From contig CAYRES010000011.1 of the NCBI GenBank assembly GCA_964423425.1, positions 21,295 through 85,294 on the forward strand: DNA of 64,000 nucleotides. Reading direction: 5' to 3'. Of the stretch, positions 33,278-42,152 are shown piece by piece (position 1 is the first letter of the stretch; the number at the start of each line of letters is the position of its first letter). This DNA is from CAYRES01 sp964423425 (GTDB taxonomy: Bacteria > Actinomycetota > Thermoleophilia > RBG-16-64-13). Made by a program: the position numbers and the translations under genes. The notes under the pieces were generated by a model. It was not told the DNA's origin, made no database searches, and worked only from the letters and a program-made list of their open reading frames with translations.

Positions 33278-33807
33278 CGATTGCGTCCCCGATCCTCGCC
33301 CGTTTCTCCCGAGCCCTCATCACCGCCGGCCCGGGCGCCGTGAAGGCGAAGGGGCTGAGATACCGTCTCACGCTCACACGGACGGTCACCGGGAGCATTA
33401 CCCCACGAGCCTTCAACCGTGGCACCATCCTCAGACCGGTCCGTTGTGCAGTCATACGGTGGGCTTGAGGAGTAGGCAGAACCGGAGTGAGTCGTACCCG
33501 ACGGCACCGACACTCCACCATACTGCTCGACCTCCGCCCCAGACGATGGTTCTCCGGCCGTGGGCGCATCGACACCCCGGGTTCCGACCGCTTTGCCATC
33601 CCCGAGAGAGGGTTCCTCTTCTCGAACGGACAACTCAGCGCCGGGAACCGACTCCCCTGCTTCGCCGATGACTATCACCGGGACACGGGTGGCCGACACC
33701 ATCGACCCTTGTATCCAGCCTGCCACGAGCACCGCGCCAAGAAGAACGACCGCCGCCACTGCAAGTGCCGCAGCCCACAACGGAAGATGTGCTCGTGTCG
33801 TACCCAT
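33274..33807 (-). CDS. membrane-anchored extracytoplasmic protein, first gene of the two-component operon
   Basis: About 177 residues: one N-terminal membrane helix (residues 10-32, LWAAALAVAAVVLLGAVLVA) followed by about 145 external residues rich in Gly, Ser, Glu and Arg. Two Cys (YDC, RPC) could pair. There is no recognised domain. ATG 33807 follows CGAGGTGAAGG; the frame is open to 33930, which is upstream of the predicted transcription start. Directly coupled to the response regulator, so it may act as an accessory sensor or a target. Low-complexity sequence makes the exact product uncertain. Confidence 0.62.
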   Translation of the reverse strand: MGTTRAHLPLWAAALAVAAVVLLGAVLVAGWIQGSMVSATRVPVIVIGEAGESVPGAELSVREEEPSLGDGKAVGTRGVDAPTAGEPSSGAEVEQYGGVSVPSGTTHSGSAYSSSPPYDCTTDRSEDGATVEGSWGNAPGDRPCERETVSQPLRLHGARAGGDEGSGETGEDRGRNR

Positions 33808-34096
33808 AGCCTTCACCTCGAGCCAGCCGCGAGAATGCAAGCGCCTCTCTGAGTAAGCGCGCAGAGCGCAGAACGTGGTTCGAACTCCATGCCGAGCTCC
33901 GCGAGCCCATAGCATCTCGAGTTTACCCAATCCGAGTGAGCCCGAGCTGAGAACCTCATGAGATCTCTCTCATCTTTGACGCCATCGAAATCGCCGTATA
34001 TTGACACTATAGACCACCCGCATTGAGGAGATCTCCCTCGAATGAAGCGGCAGGCCGTTGAGCCTGAGCCCTTCGTTGACTAGAATTACCGAAGAC
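33808..34096. other. 289-bp divergent control region
   Basis: Separates the two-component operon (minus) from the SpoIIE-type phosphatase (plus). It contains the regulator site array and minus-strand -10 described separately. A second AT-rich stretch has TTGACG (33976-33981), TATATT (33997-34002) and TTGACA (34001-34006) that could serve the plus-strand gene, but no pair is well spaced. Confidence 0.5.
33920..33972 (-). promoter_or_regulatory. predicted autoregulated promoter of the two-component operon
   Basis: Minus strand: CTCA at 33959-33962, 33948-33951 and 33937-33940, an exact 11-bp period. Eleven nt after the last comes TAAACT (33920-33925) as a -10. A dyad TGAGA-N4-TCTCA occupies 33959-33972. 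The array and its spacing to the -10 are the same as upstream of the Cys-rich gene. Confidence 0.6.
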
Positions 34097-35398
34097 ATGA
34101 ACCTCACATTCGACACCGAGAAAGCCTTGGGCCGGCTGCGCGACAGTCCCGATCTTGCGCGGGCGGCGGATGAACTGGTGGCATGGGCGCGGGAACTCAC
34201 CAGTTGCGATGTCGCTCTCTTGCGAGTCGTCGAGCCGGAACAGGTATCTCATGCCTGGATACCAGCCTGCATCCATTCCGGCGGCAGCGATGCCTTCATC
34301 CGCGACGAAACCTTGGTGAGCGCCGATGAATGCCTGTGTGGCCATGTGATCACGGGTGCCATGAACAGGCGGCTTCCTTTCGTCACCGAGGGCGGAGCCT
34401 TCGTGTGGGGTCGCACCGGCACCCTACCGGCGGAGTTCTCCTGGCGCGACACGGGGGTGCTCAGGGGCCGGTGTGTGTCGGAAGGCTACGAGTCGGTCGC
34501 CATCTTCCCCATACCCGGCCCGCATTCCACCCTTGGCTGCCTGCATCTGGCCGATCCCCGGCCGGACCTCTTCGCTTCCAGCGCGGCCATAATCGAGGAG
34601 GTGTGCCGGAAGGCGGGCCCCCTGCTCGCAGAGCGGGCGGCTCTCGACCAGGGCCGCGTGGCCTTCTCCGCTATCCAGTCCGTTCTCGCGCCCCCGCTCC
34701 ACCTGGTGGTACCGGGTCTGAGGCTGGGCGTTTCCTTCCAAGGAGCCGATGTTCCCCAGCAGGCGGGGGGCGACTTCTACGACATCATGGACCACAACTC
34801 CCAGGGCTCGCACGAAGTGTGGTTCGTGGTGGGTGACTACTCCGGCAAGGGCATGGAAGCGATGGGCATGGCCGCTTCGGCCCGAAGCGTCCTGTCCCGT
34901 CTGAGCCGGGAGGCGGAGTCTCCCGCCGATCTCCTCGCCCGGGGCAACGAAGAGTTGCTCCCGCTACTCGCACCCGACCGTTTCGTAGCCGTTTCACTGT
35001 GCCGGCTCGAGCCGGAGCACGGCACGCTCGAGGTAGCGCTCGCGGGGCATTCCGAGCCTCTTCTCTTCGCCCGGGGAGGTGAACCGCAGCCGGTTCCCAC
35101 TCGCTACAACCCGCCGCTCGGTGCATCGCGGGGCTGCACCTTCGCCACTTCCTCGTTGTCCCTGAAAGCCGGTGATCTCCTTGTGGTAGCCACCGATGGC
35201 GTGACAGAAGCACGCCGTGCCGGCCGTCTGTTCGGCTCCGAGGGTGTCTCTAAGATCGTGCGCCGCCTTGCCCCTTGTGGCTCCTCCGGGCCCGATCCCA
35301 GTACCATCGCCCGCGAGGTGTGTGCGGCAAGCATCCGCCATCATGACAAGAAGCTACCCGGCGACGACAGGCTCGTGCTGGCCGCCGAGATTCTGTGA
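34097..35398 (+). CDS. GAF-SpoIIE (PP2C) serine phosphatase
   Basis: About 433 residues. The N-terminal half is GAF-like (CDVALLRVVEPEQVSH, ECLCGHVITGAM, FPIPGPHSTLGCLHLADPR). The C-terminal half is a PP2C-type phosphatase with QQAGGDFYDIM, VVGDYSGKGMEAMGMAA and DLLVVATDGVTEAR, including the Asp metal ligands. Such proteins usually dephosphorylate anti-anti-sigma factors; no STAS or RsbW partner is in the window. ATG 34097 is preferred to TTG 34058, though neither has a strong ribosome-binding site. Ends just before asd. Confidence 0.9.
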   Translation: MNLTFDTEKALGRLRDSPDLARAADELVAWARELTSCDVALLRVVEPEQVSHAWIPACIHSGGSDAFIRDETLVSADECLCGHVITGAMNRRLPFVTEGGAFVWGRTGTLPAEFSWRDTGVLRGRCVSEGYESVAIFPIPGPHSTLGCLHLADPRPDLFASSAAIIEEVCRKAGPLLAERAALDQGRVAFSAIQSVLAPPLHLVVPGLRLGVSFQGADVPQQAGGDFYDIMDHNSQGSHEVWFVVGDYSGKGMEAMGMAASARSVLSRLSREAESPADLLARGNEELLPLLAPDRFVAVSLCRLEPEHGTLEVALAGHSEPLLFARGGEPQPVPTRYNPPLGASRGCTFATSSLSLKAGDLLVVATDGVTEARRAGRLFGSEGVSKIVRRLAPCGSSGPDPSTIAREVCAASIRHHDKKLPGDDRLVLAAEIL

Positions 35399-35415
35399 CG
35401 AGTAAGGAGGCTGTG

Positions 35416-36441
35416 GTGAAGAAGACGTACCGAGTAGCGGTGGTGGGGGCTACGGGAGCCGTCGGAGAAGAAATGCGCAAGACTCTCGCCGAGCGAGGTT
35501 TTCCCGTTGCCGATCTGATACCGCTCGCCTCCCCACGCTCAGAGGGCAAGTCACTCGCTTTCGGGACTGAGATGGTCGTGTGCCGCAAGCTGGCCGAAGA
35601 CAGTTTCTCCGGCATCGATTTGGCCCTCTTCTCGGCGGGAGGTAGCATCTCTTCGACCTTCACCCCTCTCGCCCGAGAGGCCGGGTGCGTGGTCGTGGAC
35701 AACTCCTCCGCCTGGCGGATGGACCCGGAGGTGCCGCTCATCGTCCCCGAGGTGAACCCCGGCGACGCCTCCCGGCACAAGGGCATCATCGCCAATCCCA
35801 ACTGCTCCACAATCCAGATGGTGGTGCCGCTCAAGCCCCTTCATGACGAGGCCGGTGTCGAGCGCGTGATAGTGGCGACCTATCAGGCCGTCTCCGGCAC
35901 CGGAGCCAAAGCGGTGTACGAGATGCAGGCGCAGGTGGAAGCGCTGCGCAAGGGGGAGACGCCGGAGAGCCATGTATATCCGCATCGCATAGCCTTCAAT
36001 TGCCTACCCCATATCGATGTCTTCCTAGACGATGGTTCGACCAAAGAAGAACGCAAGATGGTGGAGGAGACTCAGAAGATCATGGGCGACGCCTCCATCA
36101 AAGTGTCGGCCACATGTGTACGGGTCCCCGTCTACAACGGGCACAGTGAAGCGGTCAACATCCAGTTCGCCCGGGATATGAGCCCGAAGCGCGCCCGGGA
36201 GCTCCTCGCCGCCACTCCGGGTGTGGTGGTCATCGACGATCCGGCCGAGTTCAGCTACCCGCTCGCCATCGATGCTTCCGGCACCGACCCGGTGTACGTG
36301 GGCCGCATCCGGAGAGATCCTACGGTGCCCCACGGGCTGAGCATGTGGGTGGTGGCCGACAACCTGAGAAAGGGAGCAGCGCTGAACGCGGTGCAGATCG
36401 CGGAACTCCTCCACGAAAACAACCTCATTCGCGTGCCCTGA
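35416..36441 (+). CDS. asd: aspartate-semialdehyde dehydrogenase
   Basis: Second step of the aspartate pathway: reduces aspartyl phosphate to the semialdehyde. The 341 residues contain RVAVVGATGAVGEEM, NSSAWRMDPEVPLIVPEVN, the catalytic Cys in IIANPNCSTIQMV, QAVSGTGAKAV, and the C-terminal His region RVPVYNGHSEAV. GTG 35416 is chosen because AAGGAGG lies 5 nt upstream; the frame is open from 35395. Works on the product of lysC, encoded 5 kb upstream. Confidence 0.95.
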   Translation: MKKTYRVAVVGATGAVGEEMRKTLAERGFPVADLIPLASPRSEGKSLAFGTEMVVCRKLAEDSFSGIDLALFSAGGSISSTFTPLAREAGCVVVDNSSAWRMDPEVPLIVPEVNPGDASRHKGIIANPNCSTIQMVVPLKPLHDEAGVERVIVATYQAVSGTGAKAVYEMQAQVEALRKGETPESHVYPHRIAFNCLPHIDVFLDDGSTKEERKMVEETQKIMGDASIKVSATCVRVPVYNGHSEAVNIQFARDMSPKRARELLAATPGVVVIDDPAEFSYPLAIDASGTDPVYVGRIRRDPTVPHGLSMWVVADNLRKGAALNAVQIAELLHENNLIRVP

Positions 36442-36472
36442 GCCGTATGGCACAGAGGAAGCCGGCTGCTCC

Positions 36473-36498
36473 TTGGTGGTGTGGCTACACACCACCAA
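36473..36498. terminator. hairpin downstream of asd
   Basis: TTGGTGGTGTG (36473-36483) and its exact complement CACACCACCAA (36488-36498) frame a GCTA loop. No T run follows. It lies between asd and a convergent gene. Confidence 0.5.
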
Positions 36499-36549
36499 TC
36501 CAGTCCAAGAGAATCCAGACTTCACCCGTGGGGCTTCCCCAACAGGCTC

Positions 36550-37278
36550 CTACCCGGATTCACCGGAGCTGAGGATGCCTGCCAGCTCGCGGGCCTCCTC
36601 GTCTGAATGCGTATGCAGGGCGAAACGAACTTCACGGCCGCCTTCGTCCGGGGCGAAGAACGATACCGCCCGCGCGGCCGCCATCATGTCGACGCCGGCA
36701 CGGTAGGGGAGAAGCACGAACCCCAGGCCACCTTTGGACCACCCTTTGCCGATGTCAACTTCCCCGATCAACTCCTTCGGGAATTCGAATGCCCCGAAGT
36801 GCCTGTCCTCGACGGCGGGAAGCTCGCCGAGGCCCGGCCAAAGGCCCGCGCCACCCATGGAGACCATCCAGCTCAAGACAAAGAACGCTGCAGCCGCCAA
36901 CAGCCAGCGCCATTCGAGCATGACCGCCGCTGCGGCGAGCGCCGGCGGAACCAAGGCAAGCGTCAAGGCCTGGAACCAAATCCAGACCTCGTACAGCGCC
37001 CGGGGAACTCGGGGACCGGCCACGGCCACACGATCGCCATGTATGACCACCCGTACCCGGCCCGCGAAACGAGCCCCCACGCGATATGACCAGCCGTCGA
37101 ACGCTTCGGCTCCATCGGGGAGGGTTGCACCGACAAGGGCCGATTCGAATCGAGTCGCCCGGCGTAGAATCGCCTTTCCCGAGGCCCGCCGCGAGAAGAG
37201 CCGCACGACTGCGATGGACATGACTCCCACAGTGAACAGGGCGACCGCCGAGACCACGGTCGCCTGCCAGACGTTCAT
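36550..37278 (-). CDS. membrane protein, unknown function
   Basis: A 242-residue protein: an N-terminal helix (VVSAVALFTVGVMSIAVVRL), a soluble beta-rich stretch (GWSYRVGARFAGRVRVVIHG), two helices at about 95-140, and a C-terminal soluble domain of about 90 residues. No family recognised. Starts at ATG 37278, overlapping the stop of the HAD phosphatase by 4 bp, so probably co-translated with it. Confidence 0.68.
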   Translation of the reverse strand: MNVWQATVVSAVALFTVGVMSIAVVRLFSRRASGKAILRRATRFESALVGATLPDGAEAFDGWSYRVGARFAGRVRVVIHGDRVAVAGPRVPRALYEVWIWFQALTLALVPPALAAAAVMLEWRWLLAAAAFFVLSWMVSMGGAGLWPGLGELPAVEDRHFGAFEFPKELIGEVDIGKGWSKGGLGFVLLPYRAGVDMMAAARAVSFFAPDEGGREVRFALHTHSDEEARELAGILSSGESG

Positions 37279-37946
37279 GGAGAAGACGTATTGACCTCGG
37301 CAGACGTGTTGGCCGACAGCACGGCCATAACATCGAAGAAGGTCTCGAAATCGTGATAGGGAATCGCTTCTCGCTCAAGAAGGCGGGCAAGACTGCCCCG
37401 GGCGAAGACAACATCCGCTTGCCGGGAGGCACACAGATCAGAAAAGCCGTCGCCGATATGGACGATGACTGCATCGGGAGAAGCGAGATCTCTGACCGTG
37501 TCCCCTTTGCAGCTGCCGCAACCCTCGCTGCACTCGCCCGCCGTCTCGGTGAAACACACGCTGGTGCCTTCAAGGGTGAACTCGGCTTCACCCGCGTGAA
37601 CCTCGAGCCCCAACACACCAGCGTCCGCCAACAACGGTTCGATAAGAGAGCGGAACCCGGCGCTCACGATGACCAGACGGTGCCCTCCTCTCTTCGCCCA
37701 CTCCACGAACTCGACGAAACCCTCCCGGATGCCCGCCTCAGCCCGCGCCAGAACCAGTACCTCCGGCAGGGTGGTCTTCACATGCCGGAACTCCTCGGTG
37801 ATCGCTTCAAGAAGGGTGATCTCTCCCCGCTTGAGCCGCGGCTCAATGCCCTGCCATGCGTGAGGAGCGAACCGCTCGACAATGAGAAAGAGGGTGTCAC
37901 GTACGGTGACGGTGCCATCGAAGTCGCAGGCGATGAAGTAGGCCAT
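37275..37946 (-). CDS. MtnX-like HAD-IB phosphatase
   Basis: A 223-residue phosphatase of the haloacid dehalogenase superfamily. Motif I CDFDGTVTVRDT holds both catalytic Asp, motif II is VIVSAGF, motif III Lys lies in the CGSCKGDTVRDL region, and motif IV is VIVHIGDGFSDLCA. A four-Cys insert (GECSEGCGSCKG) is usual in MtnX-like enzymes of the methionine salvage type. No other salvage gene is adjacent, so the substrate is not certain. Confidence 0.85.
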   Translation of the reverse strand: MAYFIACDFDGTVTVRDTLFLIVERFAPHAWQGIEPRLKRGEITLLEAITEEFRHVKTTLPEVLVLARAEAGIREGFVEFVEWAKRGGHRLVIVSAGFRSLIEPLLADAGVLGLEVHAGEAEFTLEGTSVCFTETAGECSEGCGSCKGDTVRDLASPDAVIVHIGDGFSDLCASRQADVVFARGSLARLLEREAIPYHDFETFFDVMAVLSANTSAEVNTSSP

Positions 37947-38148
37947 GGCGGCAGTATAGCAACCACCTCCGCGCCAATATCAGCCCAAGGTCTGCTTTCG
38001 TCCACCCGGTGCCGGCCCTAGGATTCCGTGCAGTGCCGGCCGGTGTGCCGCCGAGTGCGAAAGCCACGCGACACGGAGGGGGCGCGTGCTTCGTGCCGCG
38101 CGCCGGCCGGCATCAACAGGCTCATATCGACGCGAGAAGGGTGCTGCT

Positions 38149-40449
38149 ATGCTCAACATGGTGGCGAGACTCATGGGAATCACACGGCACATATTCGAAG
38201 TACTGAGCCCTGAGCACTTCCCGCAGGTGGAGTACTGCACCCGTCTACCCGAGAAGGCGGGGCGTACGGCTCCCCTGCCTGAAGACCTGCACCCAACTCT
38301 GGCCGCAAGGCTCGAAGACGACGGCATCTCCACGCTGTGGACCCATCAACGCGAGTGTTGGGACAAAGCAGCTTCCGCGTCGCACTTCATCGTCACCACG
38401 GGCACCGCATCCGGCAAGAGCCTCTGTTTCAACCTCCCCGTGCTGGACCACCTACTGCGCGACGAACACGCCCGGGCGCTCTACCTGTACCCCACCAAGG
38501 CACTCGCCCAAGACCAGCTAAGAAGGCTGAGCGACCTCTGCCGGGGACAGGTCGCACCGGCCGTCTACGACGGCGACACCCCCGCCGCCGCACGGCGCGC
38601 CGCACGCCACTCTGCCCGCGCGCTGCTCACCAACCCCGACATGCTGAGCATGGCCCTCCTTCCTCATCATGAGCAGTGGGGCGACTTCTTCCTCAACCTC
38701 TCCCACGTCGTCATCGACGAGGCCCACGTCTACAGAGGCGTGTTCGGCAGTCACGTCGCCAACGTGCTGCGACGCCTACGCCGGGTGGCTTCCTTCTACG
38801 GCGCCGAGCCCCGCTTCCTGCTGGCTTCTGCGACCATCAGCAATGCCAGGGAACACGCAGCCGCCCTCACGGGCCTCGCCATCCCCCAGGTGGGGGGCGA
38901 CGGTGCACCCAGTGGCCGCCGACAGGTCGTCATCTGGCAGCCTCCCGTGGTCGAGGAACGTCTGAACGTACGCCGTAGCAATCTTCTCGAAGCCAGCGAG
39001 ATCGTGGCCGATCTGATGAGCAACGGTATACGCTGCATCTGCTTCACCCGCTCACGCCGGGCGGCGGAGCTCGCCTTCCAGTATGTGGTCGACGTGCTCA
39101 AACATAGGGATCCCCCTCTCGCCAAGAGGTTGTCTCCCTACCGGGCCGGCTATACTCCTGCCCAACGCCGGGAGATCGAACGCCGCCTCTTCAACGCGGA
39201 GCTCCTGGCTGTGGTCTCCACGAACGCCCTCGAGCTCGGCATCGATGTAGGTGCTCTCGACGCCGTGGTCACCGTGGGGTACCCGGGCACCGTGGCCAGC
39301 CTGTGGCAGCAGTTCGGCCGGGCCGGACGCGGCAAGAGCGACAGCCTGGCCGTGTTTGTGGTCGGCAATGACGCCCTCGAACAGTTCTTCGCCCGCCATC
39401 CTGAACAGCTTCTCGGCCGGGAGGTGGAGGCCGCCACTATCGATTTCGCCAATCCCTACATCCACGGCCGCCACCTCCTCGCCGCGGCCTACGAGTCGCC
39501 TTTGGCCCCGGCCGACCAGGAGTTCTTCGGGCCCGACCTGCCAGCGGCGGCGGAGCGCGAGGCCGCCGGAAGCCGCCTCCGGCGCAGCGGCGACACCTTC
39601 TACATCACCGGGCACACGTACCCTGCCGCCGATATCGGGCTGCGCTCCTCATCTCCCGACCAATTCACCATTGTCGATGCCGACACCGGTGACATCATCG
39701 GCACCCAAGAGGCCGAGACGGCTTTCGGCTTTCTGCATCCGGGAGCGGTCTACCTCCACATCGGCGAAACCTATCTGGTGCACAAACTCGACATCGACGG
39801 CCGGGTGGCCGCAGTCCGGCGTCACTATGACACGTACTACACACAGCCCCGTAAGGAGAGCACCACCGAGATCGTCTCGGTGGAGATGAGCGACACGCGC
39901 AACGGAGTACGGCTCTACTTGGGCACCATCTCGGTCTCCACACAGGTCATCGCCTACCAGAAGAAGCGCCTGGGCTCAGACGAATCCCTCGGCACCGAGG
40001 AGCTGGACCTTCCTCTCCAGCATTTCGTGACTGAATCATTCTGGTTCACACTTCCCCTGGAGATGATCCCCAATGACCGGATGGCACATCGCCTCCCCGG
40101 TGCGCTCCACGCCGTCGAACACGGCATGATCTCCATACTGCCGCTGCTCGCCATGTGCGATCGCTCCGACATAGGCGGTCTCTCCACCCCTCTCCACGCA
40201 CAGACCGAGCTGCCCACCATCTTCGTCTACGACGGCCATCCCGGCGGAGTGGGCATATCGCGACAGGGATTCACCGCCTTCGAGCGTTGGGTGGACGACA
40301 CCCTGGCTCTCGTGGTCGCCTGCCCCTGTGAACTCGGCTGTCCTTCCTGCATCCAATCACCGAAGTGCGGCAACTGGAACGAGCCGCTCGACAAGGAACT
40401 GGCTCTTTCTCTGCTCCAGGCATTGTCCGGAAGTGCGCAGCACGGCTAG
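38149..40449 (+). CDS. DEAD/DEAH-box helicase with C-terminal DUF1998 zinc domain (MrfA/Hrq1-like)
   Basis: A 766-residue SF2 helicase probably acting in DNA repair. Walker A is TTGTASGKSLCFN, motif II is VVIDEAHVYRG, motif III ASATIS, and motif VI is QQFGRAGRGKSDSL. The C-terminal region carries the four-Cys cluster CPCELGCPSCIQSPKCGN that defines the DUF1998/MrfA type, known in Bacillus for mitomycin repair. ATG 38149 is preferred over GTG 38086; the upstream site is weak. Not in an operon with MrfB. Confidence 0.92.
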   Translation: MLNMVARLMGITRHIFEVLSPEHFPQVEYCTRLPEKAGRTAPLPEDLHPTLAARLEDDGISTLWTHQRECWDKAASASHFIVTTGTASGKSLCFNLPVLDHLLRDEHARALYLYPTKALAQDQLRRLSDLCRGQVAPAVYDGDTPAAARRAARHSARALLTNPDMLSMALLPHHEQWGDFFLNLSHVVIDEAHVYRGVFGSHVANVLRRLRRVASFYGAEPRFLLASATISNAREHAAALTGLAIPQVGGDGAPSGRRQVVIWQPPVVEERLNVRRSNLLEASEIVADLMSNGIRCICFTRSRRAAELAFQYVVDVLKHRDPPLAKRLSPYRAGYTPAQRREIERRLFNAELLAVVSTNALELGIDVGALDAVVTVGYPGTVASLWQQFGRAGRGKSDSLAVFVVGNDALEQFFARHPEQLLGREVEAATIDFANPYIHGRHLLAAAYESPLAPADQEFFGPDLPAAAEREAAGSRLRRSGDTFYITGHTYPAADIGLRSSSPDQFTIVDADTGDIIGTQEAETAFGFLHPGAVYLHIGETYLVHKLDIDGRVAAVRRHYDTYYTQPRKESTTEIVSVEMSDTRNGVRLYLGTISVSTQVIAYQKKRLGSDESLGTEELDLPLQHFVTESFWFTLPLEMIPNDRMAHRLPGALHAVEHGMISILPLLAMCDRSDIGGLSTPLHAQTELPTIFVYDGHPGGVGISRQGFTAFERWVDDTLALVVACPCELGCPSCIQSPKCGNWNEPLDKELALSLLQALSGSAQHG

Positions 40450-40534
40450 CTCGAGCGCAAAGAGCGCCTCTGGTACCCCGACCGGTGCTATCATGATCGC
40501 TGCTGGCGCGACCGGAGCCCCCTTGGAGCCTGCT

Positions 40535-41065
40535 GTGAGCGAACCGCAGTCAACAGCATCACGCACATACCCAGAGAAGCCTCTCTACATCTCAGTCATC
40601 GGCGGGGGGCGGAGTACCGCAGAGCACTACGCCCAAGCCGAAGAGGTGGGCCGCCTGGTCGCCGGTATGGGAGCCGTGCTCGTGTGCGGAGGATTGGGCG
40701 GCACCATGGAGGCGGCCGCACGAGGCGCCAAGGAAGCAGGAGGGCTCACGGTGGGCATCCTACCCGGGCTCGACCGGTCACTCGCCAATCCCTATATAGA
40801 CATCGCGCTCCCCACCGGCATCGGGCACGCCCGTAATCTCGCGGTGGTCGCTGGCGGCGACGGCGCTATCGCCGTCGGGGGCGAGTTCGGCACCCTGTCC
40901 GAGATCGGGCTCGCCGGCAAGATCGGCCGCCCCGTTGTCATCCTGAGCGGCTGGCGTGTATCACAGGAGGAAGGCACTCACGGTATCTGGTACGCCGCCT
41001 CTGCCAAGGAGGCAGTGGCTCTTCTGTGCGAAGCGCTCGGCGTGCGGCGTCCTGCCGGCCCCTGA
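40535..41065 (+). CDS. LOG-like/TIGR00725 family protein
   Basis: A 176-residue Rossmann-like protein. Key segments are YISVIGGGRST, VCGGLGGTMEAAARGAKEAG, VGILPG and GGEFGTLSEIGLAGKIGRPV. The family is related to lysine-decarboxylase-like (LOG) phosphoribohydrolases, but the PGGxGTxxE motif is GGEFGTLSE here, so nucleotide cleavage is uncertain. GTG 40535 is chosen with GGAG 6 nt upstream; the longer frame overlaps the helicase. Confidence 0.85.
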   Translation: MSEPQSTASRTYPEKPLYISVIGGGRSTAEHYAQAEEVGRLVAGMGAVLVCGGLGGTMEAAARGAKEAGGLTVGILPGLDRSLANPYIDIALPTGIGHARNLAVVAGGDGAIAVGGEFGTLSEIGLAGKIGRPVVILSGWRVSQEEGTHGIWYAASAKEAVALLCEALGVRRPAGP

Positions 41066-41170
41066 CTTCCGGGGCAGCACTCTGGACGCACCTCCCAGGC
41101 GGGCCCTCGGTTTCAAGTGAAGCACTCACGCCAGAGCCCCCGGCGAACGGCCCTTCCGGCGATGGTGCAC

Positions 41171-41190
41171 CCTCGGGCCCACGCCCGAGG
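41171..41190. terminator. short hairpin between convergent genes
   Basis: CCTCGGGC (41171-41178) pairs with GCCCGAGG (41183-41190) over a CCAC loop, directly beside the GATase stop. No T run. Confidence 0.4.
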
Positions 41191-41191
41191 A

Positions 41192-41977
41192 TCACTCGGC
41201 TTCTGCGCGTAACCGCCTCTCTGCCCGCGCCTGCTCAACGAGCCACACGAAGTGGCGGCCGAACACCTGCGCCTTCTCCTCCAGTTTGACGCAGTAGCGA
41301 GCCGCTTTCTCCACGATCTCGTCCAGGTCGACGCCGCGGGATCCGCCCTCTGCCTGCAAAGCACCGCGCTCACGGGCATCCGCGTACCTCTCGGCCCACG
41401 CGGCGACCATCTGCGCGGTCACTTCGAGGTGGAACTGCAGCCCGTAACGCATGCGGCCGTGGCGAAAAGCCTGGTTGGGGTAGTCACTATTCCCGGCAAG
41501 CCGCCACGCGCCCTCAGGAAGATCGAATGAGTCCTCGTGCCAGGCGAACACGGGCTCGAGTTCGTGGAATCCACGAAAGGCCGGATCCACCTTGCCTCTC
41601 TCTGTGAGCCCAACGCGCACCCAGCCCCACTCCTTCAGACGTCCCCTTGTCCGACCCTCCCAGGTACGCGCTCCAAGCACAGAGGCGAGGAGCTCCGCCC
41701 CCAAGCCCACGGCCATCACGGGAATATCGGCGGCTCGTGCCGCCCGGAGCAGGCGGAGGGACTCTTGCAGAATCTCGTTCTCCGCCGCGTGTACTGAGCG
41801 CATAGCGCCGTCCAACATCACCAGCCCGTCGAAGGAGCCGCCTTCGACCACCTCGGTGACCGCTCTCCTGTAGGCCAAGACTCCCTGGTGCACGGGAAGC
41901 CACACCAGTGTACAGGCCGAGCTGAACAGACCTTCGAGAGTGCCCAGCGTCTGCAGCCGCGAATGGGACACCACCAC
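41192..41977 (-). CDS. class I glutamine amidotransferase-like protein lacking the catalytic cysteine
   Basis: A 261-residue protein with the GATase1 fold of the GMP-synthase-like family. Where the nucleophile elbow should read G-I-C-L-G-H-Q it reads AVGLGAELLASVLGA: Cys is Gly and the following His-Gln is Ala-Glu. The downstream LQFHLEVT keeps the His and Glu. It therefore cannot hydrolyse glutamine in the usual way and may bind a ligand instead. The first of three tandem GTG codons (41977) is the start. The N-terminal strand looks short for the family. Confidence 0.78.
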   Translation of the reverse strand: MVVSHSRLQTLGTLEGLFSSACTLVWLPVHQGVLAYRRAVTEVVEGGSFDGLVMLDGAMRSVHAAENEILQESLRLLRAARAADIPVMAVGLGAELLASVLGARTWEGRTRGRLKEWGWVRVGLTERGKVDPAFRGFHELEPVFAWHEDSFDLPEGAWRLAGNSDYPNQAFRHGRMRYGLQFHLEVTAQMVAAWAERYADARERGALQAEGGSRGVDLDEIVEKAARYCVKLEEKAQVFGRHFVWLVEQARAERRLRAEAE

Positions 41978-42152
41978 GACCTGCGGATCTGGAGCCCGAA
42001 GTCTGTCAGAAGCTGCAGGAATGCCAATGCTCCCTTCACGAGCCGGTGAATGCGGTAGAGTTACCGGCGTTCGACACGTAACCTTGCACGCAGGCCTAGC
42101 TTAGCACCGAACGCAGAGCGTACCGAAGAGCACTCCAAGGAGCACGCAGCAC

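Noticed and set aside
33976..34006. Strong plus-strand promoter for the SpoIIE-type phosphatase
   Set aside because: TTGACG/TATATT are 15 nt apart and TTGACA has no -10 at 16-18 nt, so I do not assign it.
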